From assembly GCF_001424835.1 (NCBI RefSeq), contig NZ_LMCQ01000025.1, positions 281,156 to 345,155 of the forward strand: a DNA stretch of 64,000 nucleotides, read 5' to 3'. How positions within the stretch are numbered: the first letter of the stretch is position 1; each line of letters starts with the position of its first letter. Positions 20,712-29,940 of the stretch are shown one piece after another. A program made the position numbers and the translations under genes. The notes beneath the pieces are model-generated. The model ran no database searches. It was given only the letters and a program-made list of their open reading frames with translations, and was not told the DNA's origin. This DNA is from Variovorax sp. Root318D1. GTDB taxonomy: Bacteria; Pseudomonadota; Gammaproteobacteria; Burkholderiales; Burkholderiaceae_C.

Positions 20712-20732
20712 ATGGCTGCCGATTCTGCCCCG

Positions 20733-21311
20733 ATGAACCTCACGCATCATTTCCTGATTGCGATGCCGGGGATGGAAGATAAAACTTTCAACCGCAGCGT
20801 CGTCTACCTCTGCGAGCACAGCGAGCGCGGCGCGCTGGGCTTGGTCATCAACAAGCCCAGCGACCTCAACCTGAAGGATCTGTTCGAGAAGATCGAACTG
20901 CACCTCGTGCGCCCCGAACTTGGCAACGCGCCCGTCTTCCAGGGCGGGCCGGTGCAGACCGAACGCGGCTTCGTGCTGCACGAGCCGGTGTTTTCCCATG
21001 CCGAAAAGCCCGAGGAATCGGTCTATGCCTCGACCATGACCATTCCCGGCGGGCTCGAAATGACCACCTCCAAGGACGTGCTGGAAGCCCTGGCCACCGG
21101 CGCCGGGCCGCGAAAGGTGTTGGTTTCGCTGGGCTATTCGGCCTGGGGCGAGGGCCAGCTCGAGTCCGAACTGGCTGAAAACAGCTGGCTCACCGTGAGC
21201 GCCGACCCGGCCGTGATCTTCGACACCCCGGTCGAGCAGCGCTACGACAAGGCGCTGCTGTTGCTGGGCCTGGAAGCGTGGACGCTGTCGCCGGAAGCGG
21301 GACACGCGTGA
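20733..21311 (+). CDS. yqgE: YqgE/AlgH family protein (UPF0301)
   Basis: A conserved 192-residue protein of unclear biochemical role, almost always found next to ruvX. The start at 20733 gives the usual N-terminus MNLTHHFLIAMPGM; an in-frame ATG at 20712 would add seven residues. Family motifs include VYLCEHSERGALGLVINKP, FQGGPVQTERGFVLH and GYSAWGEGQLE. The stop overlaps the ruvX start by one base (TGATG), so they are translationally coupled. Confidence 0.93.
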   Translation: MNLTHHFLIAMPGMEDKTFNRSVVYLCEHSERGALGLVINKPSDLNLKDLFEKIELHLVRPELGNAPVFQGGPVQTERGFVLHEPVFSHAEKPEESVYASTMTIPGGLEMTTSKDVLEALATGAGPRKVLVSLGYSAWGEGQLESELAENSWLTVSADPAVIFDTPVEQRYDKALLLLGLEAWTLSPEAGHA

Positions 21312-21765
21312 TGGCCGCTGCCATGCCCGACGCGCCCCAACCCTCCGCTTCTTCTTCCGTTCCCGTTCCTGTTGCCGTTCCCTCGCACTTCCAGAGCTTC
21401 CTGGCCTTCGACTTCGGCCTGAAGCGCACCGGCGTCGCGAGCGGCAACCGGCTGCTGGGCACCGCCACCCCCCAAGCCACCATCAAGGCCGAGGGCGATG
21501 CGCGTTTTGCGCTGGTCGAGGCCCGCATCAAGGAATGGCAGCCCGACGCGCTGGTGGTCGGCGTGCCCTACCACCCCGACGGCGCCCCACACGAGAACAC
21601 CCGCCGCGCACAGAAGTTCGCGCGCCAGCTGCGTGGGCGCTTCAATCTGCAGGTGTTCGAGGTCGATGAGCGCTACAGCACGACCGAGGCGTTGGCCTCC
21701 GGCGCCCGCGACGCCGATGCCGCCTCCGCCTGCATCATCCTGGAACAATTCTTGAGGAGCATCCC

Positions 21766-21769
<4 letters not shown>
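21311..21769 (+). CDS. ruvX: Holliday junction resolvase-like RuvX (YqgF)
   Basis: RNase H-like nuclease of 152 residues implicated in pre-16S rRNA 5' processing and in resolvase-like activity. The core begins FLAFDFGLKRTGVASG (first catalytic Asp), followed by VVGVPYHPDG and the C-terminal acidic motif DERYSTTEA. An N-terminal lead of about 30 residues rich in Pro, Ala and Ser is longer than usual. Starts coupled to yqgE and overlaps pyrR by four bases. Confidence 0.93.
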
Positions 21770-22262
<493 letters not shown>

Positions 22263-22263
<1 letters not shown>

Positions 22264-23225
22264 TGCTCTACAAGCGAAATCCGCAGCTCAACAAGAACGG
22301 CGAGCTGATTCACCTGCTGTCGATCGAGGGCCTGCCCAGGGACATCGTCACGCACATTCTCGACACCGCAGCCAACTTCACCAGCGTGAGCGACCGCGAG
22401 GTCAAGAAGGTGCCGCTCTTGCGCGGCAAGAGCGTGTTCAACCTGTTCTTCGAAAACAGCACCCGCACCCGCACCACCTTCGAGATTGCGGCCAAGCGCC
22501 TGTCGGCCGACGTCATCAACCTGGACATTGCGCGCTCCTCGGCCACCAAGGGCGAGTCGCTGCTCGACACCATCGCCAACCTGAGCGCGATGGCGGCCGA
22601 TCTGTTCGTGGTGCGGCACAGCGAATCGGGCGCGCCCTACCTCATCGCGCAGCATGTGGCGCCCCACGTGCACGTGGTGAACGCCGGCGACGGCCGCCAC
22701 GCGCACCCTACGCAGGGGCTGCTCGACATGTACACGATCCGCCATTACAAGAAAGACTTCTCGAACCTCACGGTCGCCATCGTCGGCGACGTGCTGCATT
22801 CGCGCGTGGCGCGCTCCGACATCCATGCGCTCACCACGCTGGGGTGCGCCGAAGTGCGCGTGGTCGGCCCGAAGACTCTCGTGCCCGGCGACATGGCCGG
22901 CATGGGCGTGCGCGTGTGCCACACGCTCGAAGAGGGCATCAAGGACTGCGACGTCATCATCATGCTGCGCCTGCAGAACGAGCGCATGAGCGGCGCGCTG
23001 CTGCCCTCGTCGCAAGAGTTCTTCAAGACCTACGGCCTTACGCCCGAGAAGCTGCAATTGGCCAAGCCGGATGCCATCGTCATGCACCCAGGGCCGATCA
23101 ACCGCGGCGTGGAGATCGACTCTGCCGTGGTCGACGGAAAGCAGAGCGTGATCCTGCCCCAGGTCACCTTCGGCATTGCCGTCCGCATGGCAGTGATGAG
23201 CATCGTCGCAGGAAACGAAGCATGA
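22263..23225 (+). CDS. pyrB: aspartate carbamoyltransferase, catalytic chain
   Basis: First committed enzyme of pyrimidine synthesis, condensing carbamoyl phosphate with aspartate. The 320-residue chain carries the carbamoyl-phosphate loop STRTRTTFEIAAKRL near residue 60, ATKGESLLDT, HPTQGLLDMYTI and HPGPINRGVEID. No pyrI-type regulatory gene follows; instead the next gene encodes a degenerate dihydroorotase, the arrangement of class A ATCases such as that of Pseudomonas putida. Coupled to pyrR by a TGATG overlap, and overlapping the next start by four bases. Confidence 0.97.
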
Positions 23226-24508
23226 GCAGAACACTGATTACCAACGGCCGCGTGGTCGACCCCGCATCAGGCACCGACAAGAAAACCGACATCGCCATTG
23301 CCGACGGCAAGATCGCCGGCATCGGCCTCGTGCCGGCCGGCTTCAAGGCCGACCGCACCATCGATGCCGCGGGCTGCATCGTCGCACCCGGCCTGGTCGA
23401 CCTGGCGGCACGCCTGCGTGAGCCCGGCTACGAACACGAAGGCATGCTCGAAAGCGAAATGGCCGCGGCCATTGCGGGCGGCGTGACCAGCGTCGTGTGT
23501 CCGCCCGACACCGACCCGGTGCTCGACGAGCCCGGCCTGGTCGAGATGCTCAAGTTCCGCGCCGAAAAACTGCAAGGCGCGCGTCTGTTCCCGCTCGGCG
23601 CGCTCACGCGCGGCCTGGCCGGCGGCGTGCTCACCGAAATGGCCGAGCTCACCGAGGCCGGCTGCATCGGTTTCAGCCAGGCCGACGTGGCGCTGGCTGA
23701 CACCCAGGTGCTGCAGCGCGCGCTGCTCTACGCCAGCACCTTCGGCTACACCGTGTGGCTGCGCCCGCAAGACCGCGATCTGGGCAAGGGCGTGGCCGCC
23801 AGCGGTCCGCTTGCGACGCGGCTCGGTCTTTCGGGTGTGCCGGTGTCGGCGGAAACCATTGCCATCTTCACCATCATCGAGCTCATGAAGAGCACCGGCG
23901 CGCGCGTGCACCTGTGCCGCATTTCCAGTGCCGCGGGCGTGGCGCTGGTGCGTGCGGCCAAGGCGCAAGGCCTGCCGCTCACCTGCGACGTCAGCATCAA
24001 CTCGCTGCACCTGGCCGACACCGACATCGGCTTTTTCGACAGCCGCGCGCGCCTCAATCCGCCTTTGCGCCAGCAGGGCGACCGCGATGCGCTCTCGGCC
24101 GCGCTGGCCGACGGCACCATCGACGCGCTGGTGTCCGACCACACGCCCGTCGAGGCCGACGCCAAGACGCTGCCCTTTGCCGAAGCCGAACCCGGCGCCA
24201 CCGGGCTCGAACTGCTGCTGCCGCTCGCGCTGCAATGGGGCGAGCGCAGCGGTGCCGGGCTGTCGCGCGCGCTGGAGGTCATCAGTTCCGCGCCGGCAAA
24301 GCTATTGACAGCCGCCGACGCGGCCACCGGCATCGGCCGGCTCTCCGAGGGCGGCGTGGCCGACCTGTGCGTCTTCGACCCCGCCATCGAATGGCAGGTG
24401 CAACCCGAGGCGCTCAGGAGCCAGGGCAAGCACACGCCGTTCGCCGGCTATCCGCTGCTGGGCCGCGCGCGCCATACCCTCGTCGCGGGCCGCGTGGTCC
24501 ATGGCTGA
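23222..24508 (+). CDS. pyrC': inactive dihydroorotase-like protein PyrC'
   Basis: A 428-residue amidohydrolase-fold protein. It aligns over its full length with dihydroorotase, but key metal ligands are gone. The usual DxHxHLREPG reads DLAARLREPG (residues 60-69), with Ala62 and Arg64 in place of both histidines. The usual CHIS histidine is Arg (LCRISS), and the first His of the PHHL-type motif is also lost. The Asp in SDHTPVE remains. By analogy with the Pseudomonas PyrC', it should be a non-catalytic partner holding PyrB in a dodecamer. An active dihydroorotase must then be encoded elsewhere. ATGA overlap with pyrB. Confidence 0.9.
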   Translation: MSRTLITNGRVVDPASGTDKKTDIAIADGKIAGIGLVPAGFKADRTIDAAGCIVAPGLVDLAARLREPGYEHEGMLESEMAAAIAGGVTSVVCPPDTDPVLDEPGLVEMLKFRAEKLQGARLFPLGALTRGLAGGVLTEMAELTEAGCIGFSQADVALADTQVLQRALLYASTFGYTVWLRPQDRDLGKGVAASGPLATRLGLSGVPVSAETIAIFTIIELMKSTGARVHLCRISSAAGVALVRAAKAQGLPLTCDVSINSLHLADTDIGFFDSRARLNPPLRQQGDRDALSAALADGTIDALVSDHTPVEADAKTLPFAEAEPGATGLELLLPLALQWGERSGAGLSRALEVISSAPAKLLTAADAATGIGRLSEGGVADLCVFDPAIEWQVQPEALRSQGKHTPFAGYPLLGRARHTLVAGRVVHG

Positions 24509-24531
24509 ATAAAAAGAGGGCCCCCGTCTCG

Positions 24532-25278
24532 ATGGTTCATTCGCTGAAGGCTTGCTGGCGCCTGCTGCACGCGGTGGGGCACGCACTCGGCGGCTGGTGG
24601 ACGATCCGCTTCGCCTTTCCGGGCCTCTCGCCGCAAGAGCGCAACCTGCGCGTGCAGCAATGGTCTCGGCGCCTGCTCGAGATCATGGGCGTCACGCTCA
24701 AGGTGCAGGGCACCCCACCGGGAGACGGGCCGGTGCTGCTCATCTGCAATCACCTCTCGTGGCTCGACATCACCGCCATCCACGCCGCGTGCCATGTGCG
24801 CTTTGTCTCCAAGTCGGGCGTGAAGCACTGGCCGCTCATCGGCACGCTCTCAACCGGCGCGGGCTCGCTCTACATCGAGCGTGAGCGCCGGCGCGACGCG
24901 ATGCGCGTGGTGCACCACATGACCGAGGCGCTGCAGGACGGCGACCGCATCGGGGTGTTCCCCGAAGGCACCACCAGCGACGGCAACGGGCTGCTGCCCT
25001 TTCACGCCAACCTGTTGCAGGCCGCCATTTCTTCCGGCGCACCCGTGCTGCCCGCCGCGCTGCGCTTTGCCGACGCGGCCACTGGTGAAACCAGCCAGGC
25101 GCCGCGCTACATCGACGACGACAACCTGCTGACCTCGCTCTGGAACACGCTGCGCGCGCCGCCTCTGCTGGCCATCGTGCGCTTTGGCGAACCGCAGCCA
25201 TCGCTTGGACGCGAGCGCCGCGCATGGGCTCTGGCGCTGCGTGAAGACGTGCAACAACTGCGCCACGACACCCACTGA
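24532..25278 (+). CDS. plsC: 1-acyl-sn-glycerol-3-phosphate acyltransferase
   Basis: Membrane-associated lysophosphatidic acid acyltransferase of 248 residues. The catalytic block I motif NHLSWLD (residues about 73-79) and the glycerol-phosphate-binding FPEGT (about 143-147) are intact, with an N-terminal hydrophobic or amphipathic region. The ATG at 24532 follows pyrC' by 23 bases and may be cotranscribed with it. Substrate acyl specificity cannot be inferred; related proteins in ornithine-lipid synthesis (OlsA) are a possible alternative. Confidence 0.9.
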   Translation: MVHSLKACWRLLHAVGHALGGWWTIRFAFPGLSPQERNLRVQQWSRRLLEIMGVTLKVQGTPPGDGPVLLICNHLSWLDITAIHAACHVRFVSKSGVKHWPLIGTLSTGAGSLYIERERRRDAMRVVHHMTEALQDGDRIGVFPEGTTSDGNGLLPFHANLLQAAISSGAPVLPAALRFADAATGETSQAPRYIDDDNLLTSLWNTLRAPPLLAIVRFGEPQPSLGRERRAWALALREDVQQLRHDTH

Positions 25279-25305
25279 CTCAGCCGTGTGCAGCTGCAAG
25301 AGCGC

Positions 25306-25333
25306 AAAAAAAAGCGCTCCCGGAGGAGCGCTT
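25306..25333 (-). terminator. intrinsic terminator of the small membrane-peptide gene
   Basis: A 9-base-pair stem (AAGCGCTCC at 25312-25320 pairing with 25325-25333) closes a 4-base loop. Read on the minus strand it is followed by a run of eight T (25306-25313 on the plus strand is all A). The T-run is on the correct side only for minus-strand transcripts, so it belongs to the small gene at 25393-25470 rather than to plsC. Confidence 0.85.
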
Positions 25334-25392
25334 AACGACGCACGAATGCGCCGTGAGGAGGAATCTGGATTCGTTGGTCTTGCCCTTGTTCT

Positions 25393-25470
25393 TCAAAGAA
25401 TACCGAAGACCTTCAGGCCGATGATCACGACCAGTGGCACTCCGCAGAGCCAGAGGATGATGCTTTTCAT
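25393..25470 (-). CDS. 25-residue single-span membrane peptide
   Basis: This tiny gene starts ATG at 25470 behind a GGAG nine bases upstream and ends TGA at 25393. The peptide is MKSII, then a hydrophobic run LWLCGVPLVVIIGL, ending KVFGIL: one transmembrane helix with a basic N-terminus. A strong minus-strand terminator follows 60 bases downstream. I recall similar short MxxIxLWLxGVP peptides as unannotated genes in proteobacteria, but no function is known to me. The ribosome-binding site plus dedicated terminator makes it a credible real gene. Confidence 0.6.
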   Translation of the reverse strand: MKSIILWLCGVPLVVIIGLKVFGIL

Positions 25471-26287
25471 GATCGGCATCTCCGTAGAGTAGATAGGTCT
25501 CTACATTGACCAAGCGCGCGGCCCCCACATGCGGGAGAAACCAGTCCGTGCGCGTGGGCGGGTGCCTACAGCTCCAGCTGCGGATTCCCGCTGGTACGCA
25601 GGGCCTGGAACGCCAGCGCGAGCGTATCGAGCAGTAGTAAAAAGTAAGTAAACGACGACAAGAGAACCTACCGGTAAGCCCTAAGCGTGCCAGCAACACT
25701 ACTCGCCAAGGGGCTGTGCAACCGCATCGGAATTCGGCGCCCATAATCCGCCTGCGGTACGCCAGAGCCGCGTCAAACCCAAGGCTCCGGGTCTACAGGA
25801 AGCGAGCCAGCCATCTTGCATTTCTGGCATTTGCGGGACGACACCATGAGCGTGATGCACATGTTTCTACCGGCATCCGAACCTGCGCGCAGTGAGGCTC
25901 TGGCGCAGTTTCTGAGAACACACCACATACCGCGCCGCCTCGTGAGAGGCCTCGGGCGCAAAGACCTGGGCGAGCAGACCGGACCCGCCGCACTGGTCGG
26001 TCCACCGCAACGCCAGCAACAGGCATCGCAGGACGTGCAGACGCCGTTTGCACCGGAGAGTTAACGCCTTGTGGGGCTTCGACAGGAATCGCAAACAGGG
26101 GCCTAGCCCCAGAGGAGAGGGCGCTTTCGTTGGTGCCTGGCGAGGCGAGGCACCCGAATCTCGATCCCGCTTGGCTGGCGAGTCGCTCGCCGTGGTTGCA
26201 GCGGCTATGGCCGAATGACGACTGCGCTGGTCTTCAATGCAAGGTGGGGACGCCCGGAAGTGCCTTGACGCGGCATATGCAGAGCAA
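25471..26287. other. about 800 bp without a supportable gene
   Basis: This stretch lies between the small membrane-peptide gene and the response regulator. Short open frames exist on both strands (for example plus 25816-26064), but none has a convincing ribosome-binding site or recognisable protein character. An AT-rich patch at about 25620-25660 may hold a minus-strand promoter for the peptide gene. I see no RNA gene here. Confidence 0.5.
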
Positions 26288-26332
26288 CCTAACTTTCGTC
26301 ACTTACCTTTCCGTCCAGAACCGCCTAGATTC
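26288..26332 (+). promoter_or_regulatory. regulator promoter with activator-like half site
   Basis: The half site GTCACT (26298-26303) and the -10-like TAGATT (26326-26331) match, in sequence and nearly in spacing (one base shorter), the elements upstream of the two lipoprotein genes at 29027 and 30034. The left half (CCTAAC) is degenerate. The predicted start point falls on or next to the TTG start codon at 26339, implying a leaderless message and possible autoregulation. Confidence 0.45.
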
Positions 26333-26338
26333 AGTTGC

Positions 26339-27052
26339 TTGAGTACCGTCGAGTCGAATCAACCTCCCCCGCATGGCGTTCCCGCGCCTGCGCGGCGGCC
26401 GCGCGCCATTCTGGTGGTGGACGATCACGATCTCGTACGCTTGGGCGTGCGCGCACTGCTGCAGGCACAGTCCTCTCCATCCGGCGAAACGGTTGAAGTC
26501 CTGGAGGCCGGCAACCTTGCCGAGGCCTTGGCGTTGTATGAAAGAGCCCAGGATGGCATCGCCCTGGTGTTACTGGATCTTGCCTTGCCCGATACACAGG
26601 GCCTGAGCGGCCTGGCGGATTTTCACGCCCGCTATCCTGCCGCTCGCATCGTCGCCATTTCGGGGTCCGGCACTACCTCCATTGCTCAGTCCACGATCGC
26701 CCAGGGCGCGCTGGCATTGGGCGCCAGCGCCTTCATTTCCAAGTCGGCGAACCTCAAGGAGGTGGTGAGTTTCATCCGGGCCTGTGGGCTGCTCGGGAGC
26801 GACGCGGTAGACGGCTTGCCTTGCCCTTCGACCGCCATCCGGCCCCCCGCGAAACCCTCCCATGGCCGCGCTTGGCAGGCGCTTGCGCCACGGCAATTAC
26901 AAGTGCTTCAGTGGGTGCTGGAAGGCAAGACCAACAAGGAGATCGCCGAGGCAGCGAGTCTTACCGAAGGCACCGTGAAGAACTACGTGTCGACCATCTT
27001 CTTGCTGTTTGGTGTGCGCTCGCGCGCGCAATTGATCAGTAGCTTGCGGTAA
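26339..27052 (+). CDS. LuxR-type (NarL/FixJ) response regulator
   Basis: A 237-residue two-component regulator. The receiver has VVDDHDLVRLGV and the phospho-Asp in LVLLDLALPDTQGL; the C-terminal LuxR helix-turn-helix reads LAPRQLQVLQWVLEGKTNKEIAEA, then TEGTVKNYVSTIF. The start is uncertain: the TTG at 26339 (MSTVESNQ) fits the protein and the promoter position but lacks a Shine-Dalgarno, while a frame from 26237 would extend across the promoter-like elements. The hybrid kinase gene follows 64 bases later, and the pair likely controls the lipoprotein genes downstream. Confidence 0.88.
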   Translation: MSTVESNQPPPHGVPAPARRPRAILVVDDHDLVRLGVRALLQAQSSPSGETVEVLEAGNLAEALALYERAQDGIALVLLDLALPDTQGLSGLADFHARYPAARIVAISGSGTTSIAQSTIAQGALALGASAFISKSANLKEVVSFIRACGLLGSDAVDGLPCPSTAIRPPAKPSHGRAWQALAPRQLQVLQWVLEGKTNKEIAEAASLTEGTVKNYVSTIFLLFGVRSRAQLISSLR

Positions 27053-27116
27053 GCCCAGTCCGCAGGGGCAACATACAAATACATGCGGGAGACAACTCCT
27101 GCGGGGAGGCAATTCG

Positions 27117-28925
27117 ATGAGCGCCATCGTGTCGAAGCATCTGGCCGTCGATGCCAAGCTGAGGCTGCGCATATTGCGCGAGCACGTGGCTTCGGTTTAT
27201 GCCGGTCACAGCACAGCGGTTCTGGCCCATTTCGGCTTTGCGGCCGCGCTGGCCATCTTCAGCTACTCGCGTCTCGCCCATCCATGGTTGTTGTACTGGC
27301 TGCTCGTTCTTGCCGCCGTGGACTTGTACGCGCTGCTGGCACCGCGCTGGACCCCTGCCACGCCGATGTCCGACAGCCCCTATTGGGCGCGCAAGTACGC
27401 CCGCTTGGTCACCATGGTCAGCGTCGCGACGGCTCCGGCGCCCTTGTTCCTTGTGTCGACGACGGATCTGGTCATGACCACCGTGTTCACGGTCGTCATC
27501 ATCGGCAGTTGGACACGGGCCGTGCAGGCACGATGGCCTCTGAAGCCGGCCATGTTCGGGTATGGCATTCCCATGATGACGGGTCTTATCGCGGCCCTGG
27601 TCTGGCATGGCAGCGCCCTGAACTGGTTCCTCGCCGGATTCGGAATTGTCAACCTGATACTCACCCTTCGCGCCGGCTTGCAGGAGAACAGGCGGTTGAC
27701 CGAATCGCTGATCCTGCGCTTTGAGAACGAGGCCTTGGCCGCTCGCCTGAGCGAGCAAATCGCTGCAACCGAACGAGCCAGCGCCGAAAAGACCCGCTTC
27801 CTGGCCACCGCCAGTCACGATCTGCGTCAGCCAATGCACGCCATCGCATTGTTCGGCGCCGCGCTGGAAAACGCCCTGCACGACCGCCCCGAAGGGGAAA
27901 ACGCCGAGCGCCTGATGCGGGCAGTCGATACCCTGGGCGCGTCGCTGAACACCATGCTCGACGTTTCCCGTCTCGATGCCGGAGTGGTGGTGCCCGAGCC
28001 ATGTGCTCTGGAACTCGACGCGCTGTTTCGCCCGCTCAATCACACCTTCTCGGCGCAGGCAGACCACAAGAATTTGCAGTTGCGCATTCGCGCCAGCGGG
28101 CTGTGGGTGCGCAGCGACCCGCAACTTCTGTATCGCATGCTTTCGAATCTTGTCGACAACGCGTTGAAGTACACGCGACACGGTGGCGTGACCGTCACGG
28201 CACTTGTGCGTGGCGATTCGGTGTGGATCGAAGTGAGAGACACCGGCATCGGTGTTGCACCCGGACAGCTGGAACGCATCTTCGAGGAGTTCTATCAAAT
28301 CGGCAACCCGGGACGCGACCGCTCCCGAGGTCTGGGCATCGGGTTGTCGATCGTGCAGCGCCTGTCCCAGTTGCTTGCTCATCCGGTGCAAGTGCGTTCG
28401 CGCCCAGGCCGCGGTACACGCTTTCGCCTGCTGGTGCCGAGGGCCGAGGCAACATCGGAATCGCCCACGGATCTCTTGCTCCAGGATCTCGAATCGCCCG
28501 TGCGTCATCGCTTCGCCGTACCGGATCTGCGCGGCCGCATCCTGTTGATCGACGACGAGTTGGAAATCAGGCAAGCCATGGCGGCGCTGCTGGGCGCCTA
28601 CTCCCTCGATGTGGTGGCCGTGGCCAACGAGGTCGCGGCAGCCGAGGTGTTGTCGCATCCTGATGCACAGGCGAAGCCGTTCGCACTGTTGCTGTGCGAC
28701 TTCCGCCTGGCTGACGGAGTGGACGGACTCGATGTCGGCCTGCGCCTGCGGGAACGCTTTCAGCTCGATGCACCGCTGCTTCTGATCACGGGCGAAACTT
28801 CGCCCGAGCGGCTGCAGCGTGTGCGCGCCTCGGGCGTACCTGTGCTGTTCAAGCCCGTGAGCGCCGCGACGCTCCTGCAAGCCATGGCTGAACTCGCGCC
28901 CGCAGGCCGTCGGCGTTTGCCCTGA
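27117..28925 (+). CDS. hybrid sensor histidine kinase
   Basis: A 602-residue inner-membrane kinase. The N-terminal 200 residues contain about six hydrophobic helices with little periplasmic sequence, so the signal is probably sensed in or at the membrane. A short coiled coil follows (ENEALAARLSEQIAATERA), then the phospho-acceptor helix FLATASHDLRQPMHAIAL, the ATPase domain (NLVDNALKYTRHG, DTGIGV, RGLGIGLSIVQRL), and a C-terminal receiver (LLIDDELEIRQAM, CDFRLADGVDGL). GGGAGG seven bases before the ATG is a strong ribosome-binding site. Cognate partner of the LuxR-type regulator immediately upstream. Confidence 0.92.
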   Translation: MSAIVSKHLAVDAKLRLRILREHVASVYAGHSTAVLAHFGFAAALAIFSYSRLAHPWLLYWLLVLAAVDLYALLAPRWTPATPMSDSPYWARKYARLVTMVSVATAPAPLFLVSTTDLVMTTVFTVVIIGSWTRAVQARWPLKPAMFGYGIPMMTGLIAALVWHGSALNWFLAGFGIVNLILTLRAGLQENRRLTESLILRFENEALAARLSEQIAATERASAEKTRFLATASHDLRQPMHAIALFGAALENALHDRPEGENAERLMRAVDTLGASLNTMLDVSRLDAGVVVPEPCALELDALFRPLNHTFSAQADHKNLQLRIRASGLWVRSDPQLLYRMLSNLVDNALKYTRHGGVTVTALVRGDSVWIEVRDTGIGVAPGQLERIFEEFYQIGNPGRDRSRGLGIGLSIVQRLSQLLAHPVQVRSRPGRGTRFRLLVPRAEATSESPTDLLLQDLESPVRHRFAVPDLRGRILLIDDELEIRQAMAALLGAYSLDVVAVANEVAAAEVLSHPDAQAKPFALLLCDFRLADGVDGLDVGLRLRERFQLDAPLLLITGETSPERLQRVRASGVPVLFKPVSAATLLQAMAELAPAGRRRLP

Positions 28926-28933
28926 GCGCAACA

Positions 28934-29000
28934 AGTGACTTTAGACACTGCGTGTTGGTGTCTGCCTTCTCCTAGATTTGCATCGGGCCGGATGTCGGCC
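28934..29000 (+). promoter_or_regulatory. activator site, promoter and 5' hairpin of the 29027 gene
   Basis: The inverted repeat AGTGACTTTAGACACT (28934-28949) lies 37 bases upstream of CCTAGATTT, whose TAGATT (28973-28978) is a weak -10 with no good -35. The repeat centre would be near -43, the position of a class II activator. A short hairpin (GGCCG at 28986-28990 with CGGCC at 28996-29000, then TTTTT) sits at the predicted mRNA 5' end. The same three elements recur before the 30034 gene. Confidence 0.6.
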
Positions 29001-29026
29001 TTTTTGACAAGCAACAGGGAGATCGT

Positions 29027-29887
29027 ATGAATAGAAATCCATGGGCGATCGGAGCGGGGATCGCTTCCATCGCGGCGGTAATGGCGGCATGCGGAGGCGG
29101 AGGAGGAGGCAATGGTGGCGGCGGTTTTCCAATCATGCCCGCCGCACCTGCTCCGGAGCCCGCACCATCCTCTTCACCACCTCCGCCGCCACCGGCGCCA
29201 GCCCCTGCACCGGCATCGGCAACGAGCTCGGCCCCTTGTACGAACGAAGCGGATTTCCATGCCGGAACCGCGCGGGACTACGAAGAACGAACGACGATTT
29301 CCGGGCAATCTCCCACGGTGGGCCGAACCGTCGAAACAGTTGGCGAACGCAAGTCGTTTGCCGGTGTCACGCCTGTGACCGTCAAGGTCGAACCCCACGA
29401 TACCGCCGGCAATCCATCGCCTGCCGCCGAGAACTATCACGACCTGATCAATGGCAGCGTGGTCTCATACGGGTCGATTGCGCAAGTCGCGACTCAAGTC
29501 ATCACAGTGACGTTCGATCCACCAGTGGGCGGCCCGGTGGACATGCAGCCAGGACAAGTGGCAAGTGGCAGCTACAAGATCAAGACTGTTGCCGTCAGTA
29601 CGGCGGATGGGTCAAAGATCGAGACTGAGTACCCCGTGTCGCGAGACCTGACCTATGTTGGCCGCGAAACTTTGCAAACGGAGATGGGCGCTTTCAACGC
29701 TTGCAAGTTCACGAACAGGCAAACCACAGGTACGGGTGACACGTCCTCCGTCACGACCTTCACCACATGGGTCGCTGCCGAAGGAGCATATCGGGGTCAG
29801 TTGCTCAAGATCCATACGCGTCCAGAAGGAGGCTCCCGGCCCGAGTTCACAACAGAGCGGATCAAGATGACCTACACGCCGAAGTAG
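29027..29887 (+). CDS. secreted lipoprotein of unknown function
   Basis: A predicted 286-residue lipoprotein. The signal sequence runs to lipobox VMAAC (Cys22), immediately followed by a Gly-rich stretch and a Pro/Ala/Ser linker (about residues 35-65) of the kind that tethers a domain to the outer membrane. The C-terminal 210 residues are rich in Thr and Val and look like beta-sheet; I recognise no named domain. AGGGAG precedes the ATG. The shared promoter element links it to the two-component system upstream and to the CsgG-like gene downstream. Confidence 0.75.
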   Translation: MNRNPWAIGAGIASIAAVMAACGGGGGGNGGGGFPIMPAAPAPEPAPSSSPPPPPPAPAPAPASATSSAPCTNEADFHAGTARDYEERTTISGQSPTVGRTVETVGERKSFAGVTPVTVKVEPHDTAGNPSPAAENYHDLINGSVVSYGSIAQVATQVITVTFDPPVGGPVDMQPGQVASGSYKIKTVAVSTADGSKIETEYPVSRDLTYVGRETLQTEMGAFNACKFTNRQTTGTGDTSSVTTFTTWVAAEGAYRGQLLKIHTRPEGGSRPEFTTERIKMTYTPK

Positions 29888-29940
29888 CGTTCGCTCGCGC
29901 CCAGCAGGCCATGGCGGGGACAACCTTGCATCACGCAGCA

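Noticed and set aside
25306..25333. Hairpin read as the plsC terminator.
   Set aside because: The T-run is only on the minus-strand side; in the plus direction the stem is followed by AACGACG.
25816..26064. An 82-codon plus-strand frame in the 25.5-26.3 kb gap.
   Set aside because: No ribosome-binding site, no recognisable motif, and the composition is typical of chance frames in GC-rich DNA.
28986..29005. Hairpin plus T-run read as the terminator of the hybrid kinase gene.
   Set aside because: It lies downstream of the activator and -10 elements and recurs in the second leader, so a role in the 5' leader fits better; termination of upstream readthrough remains possible.
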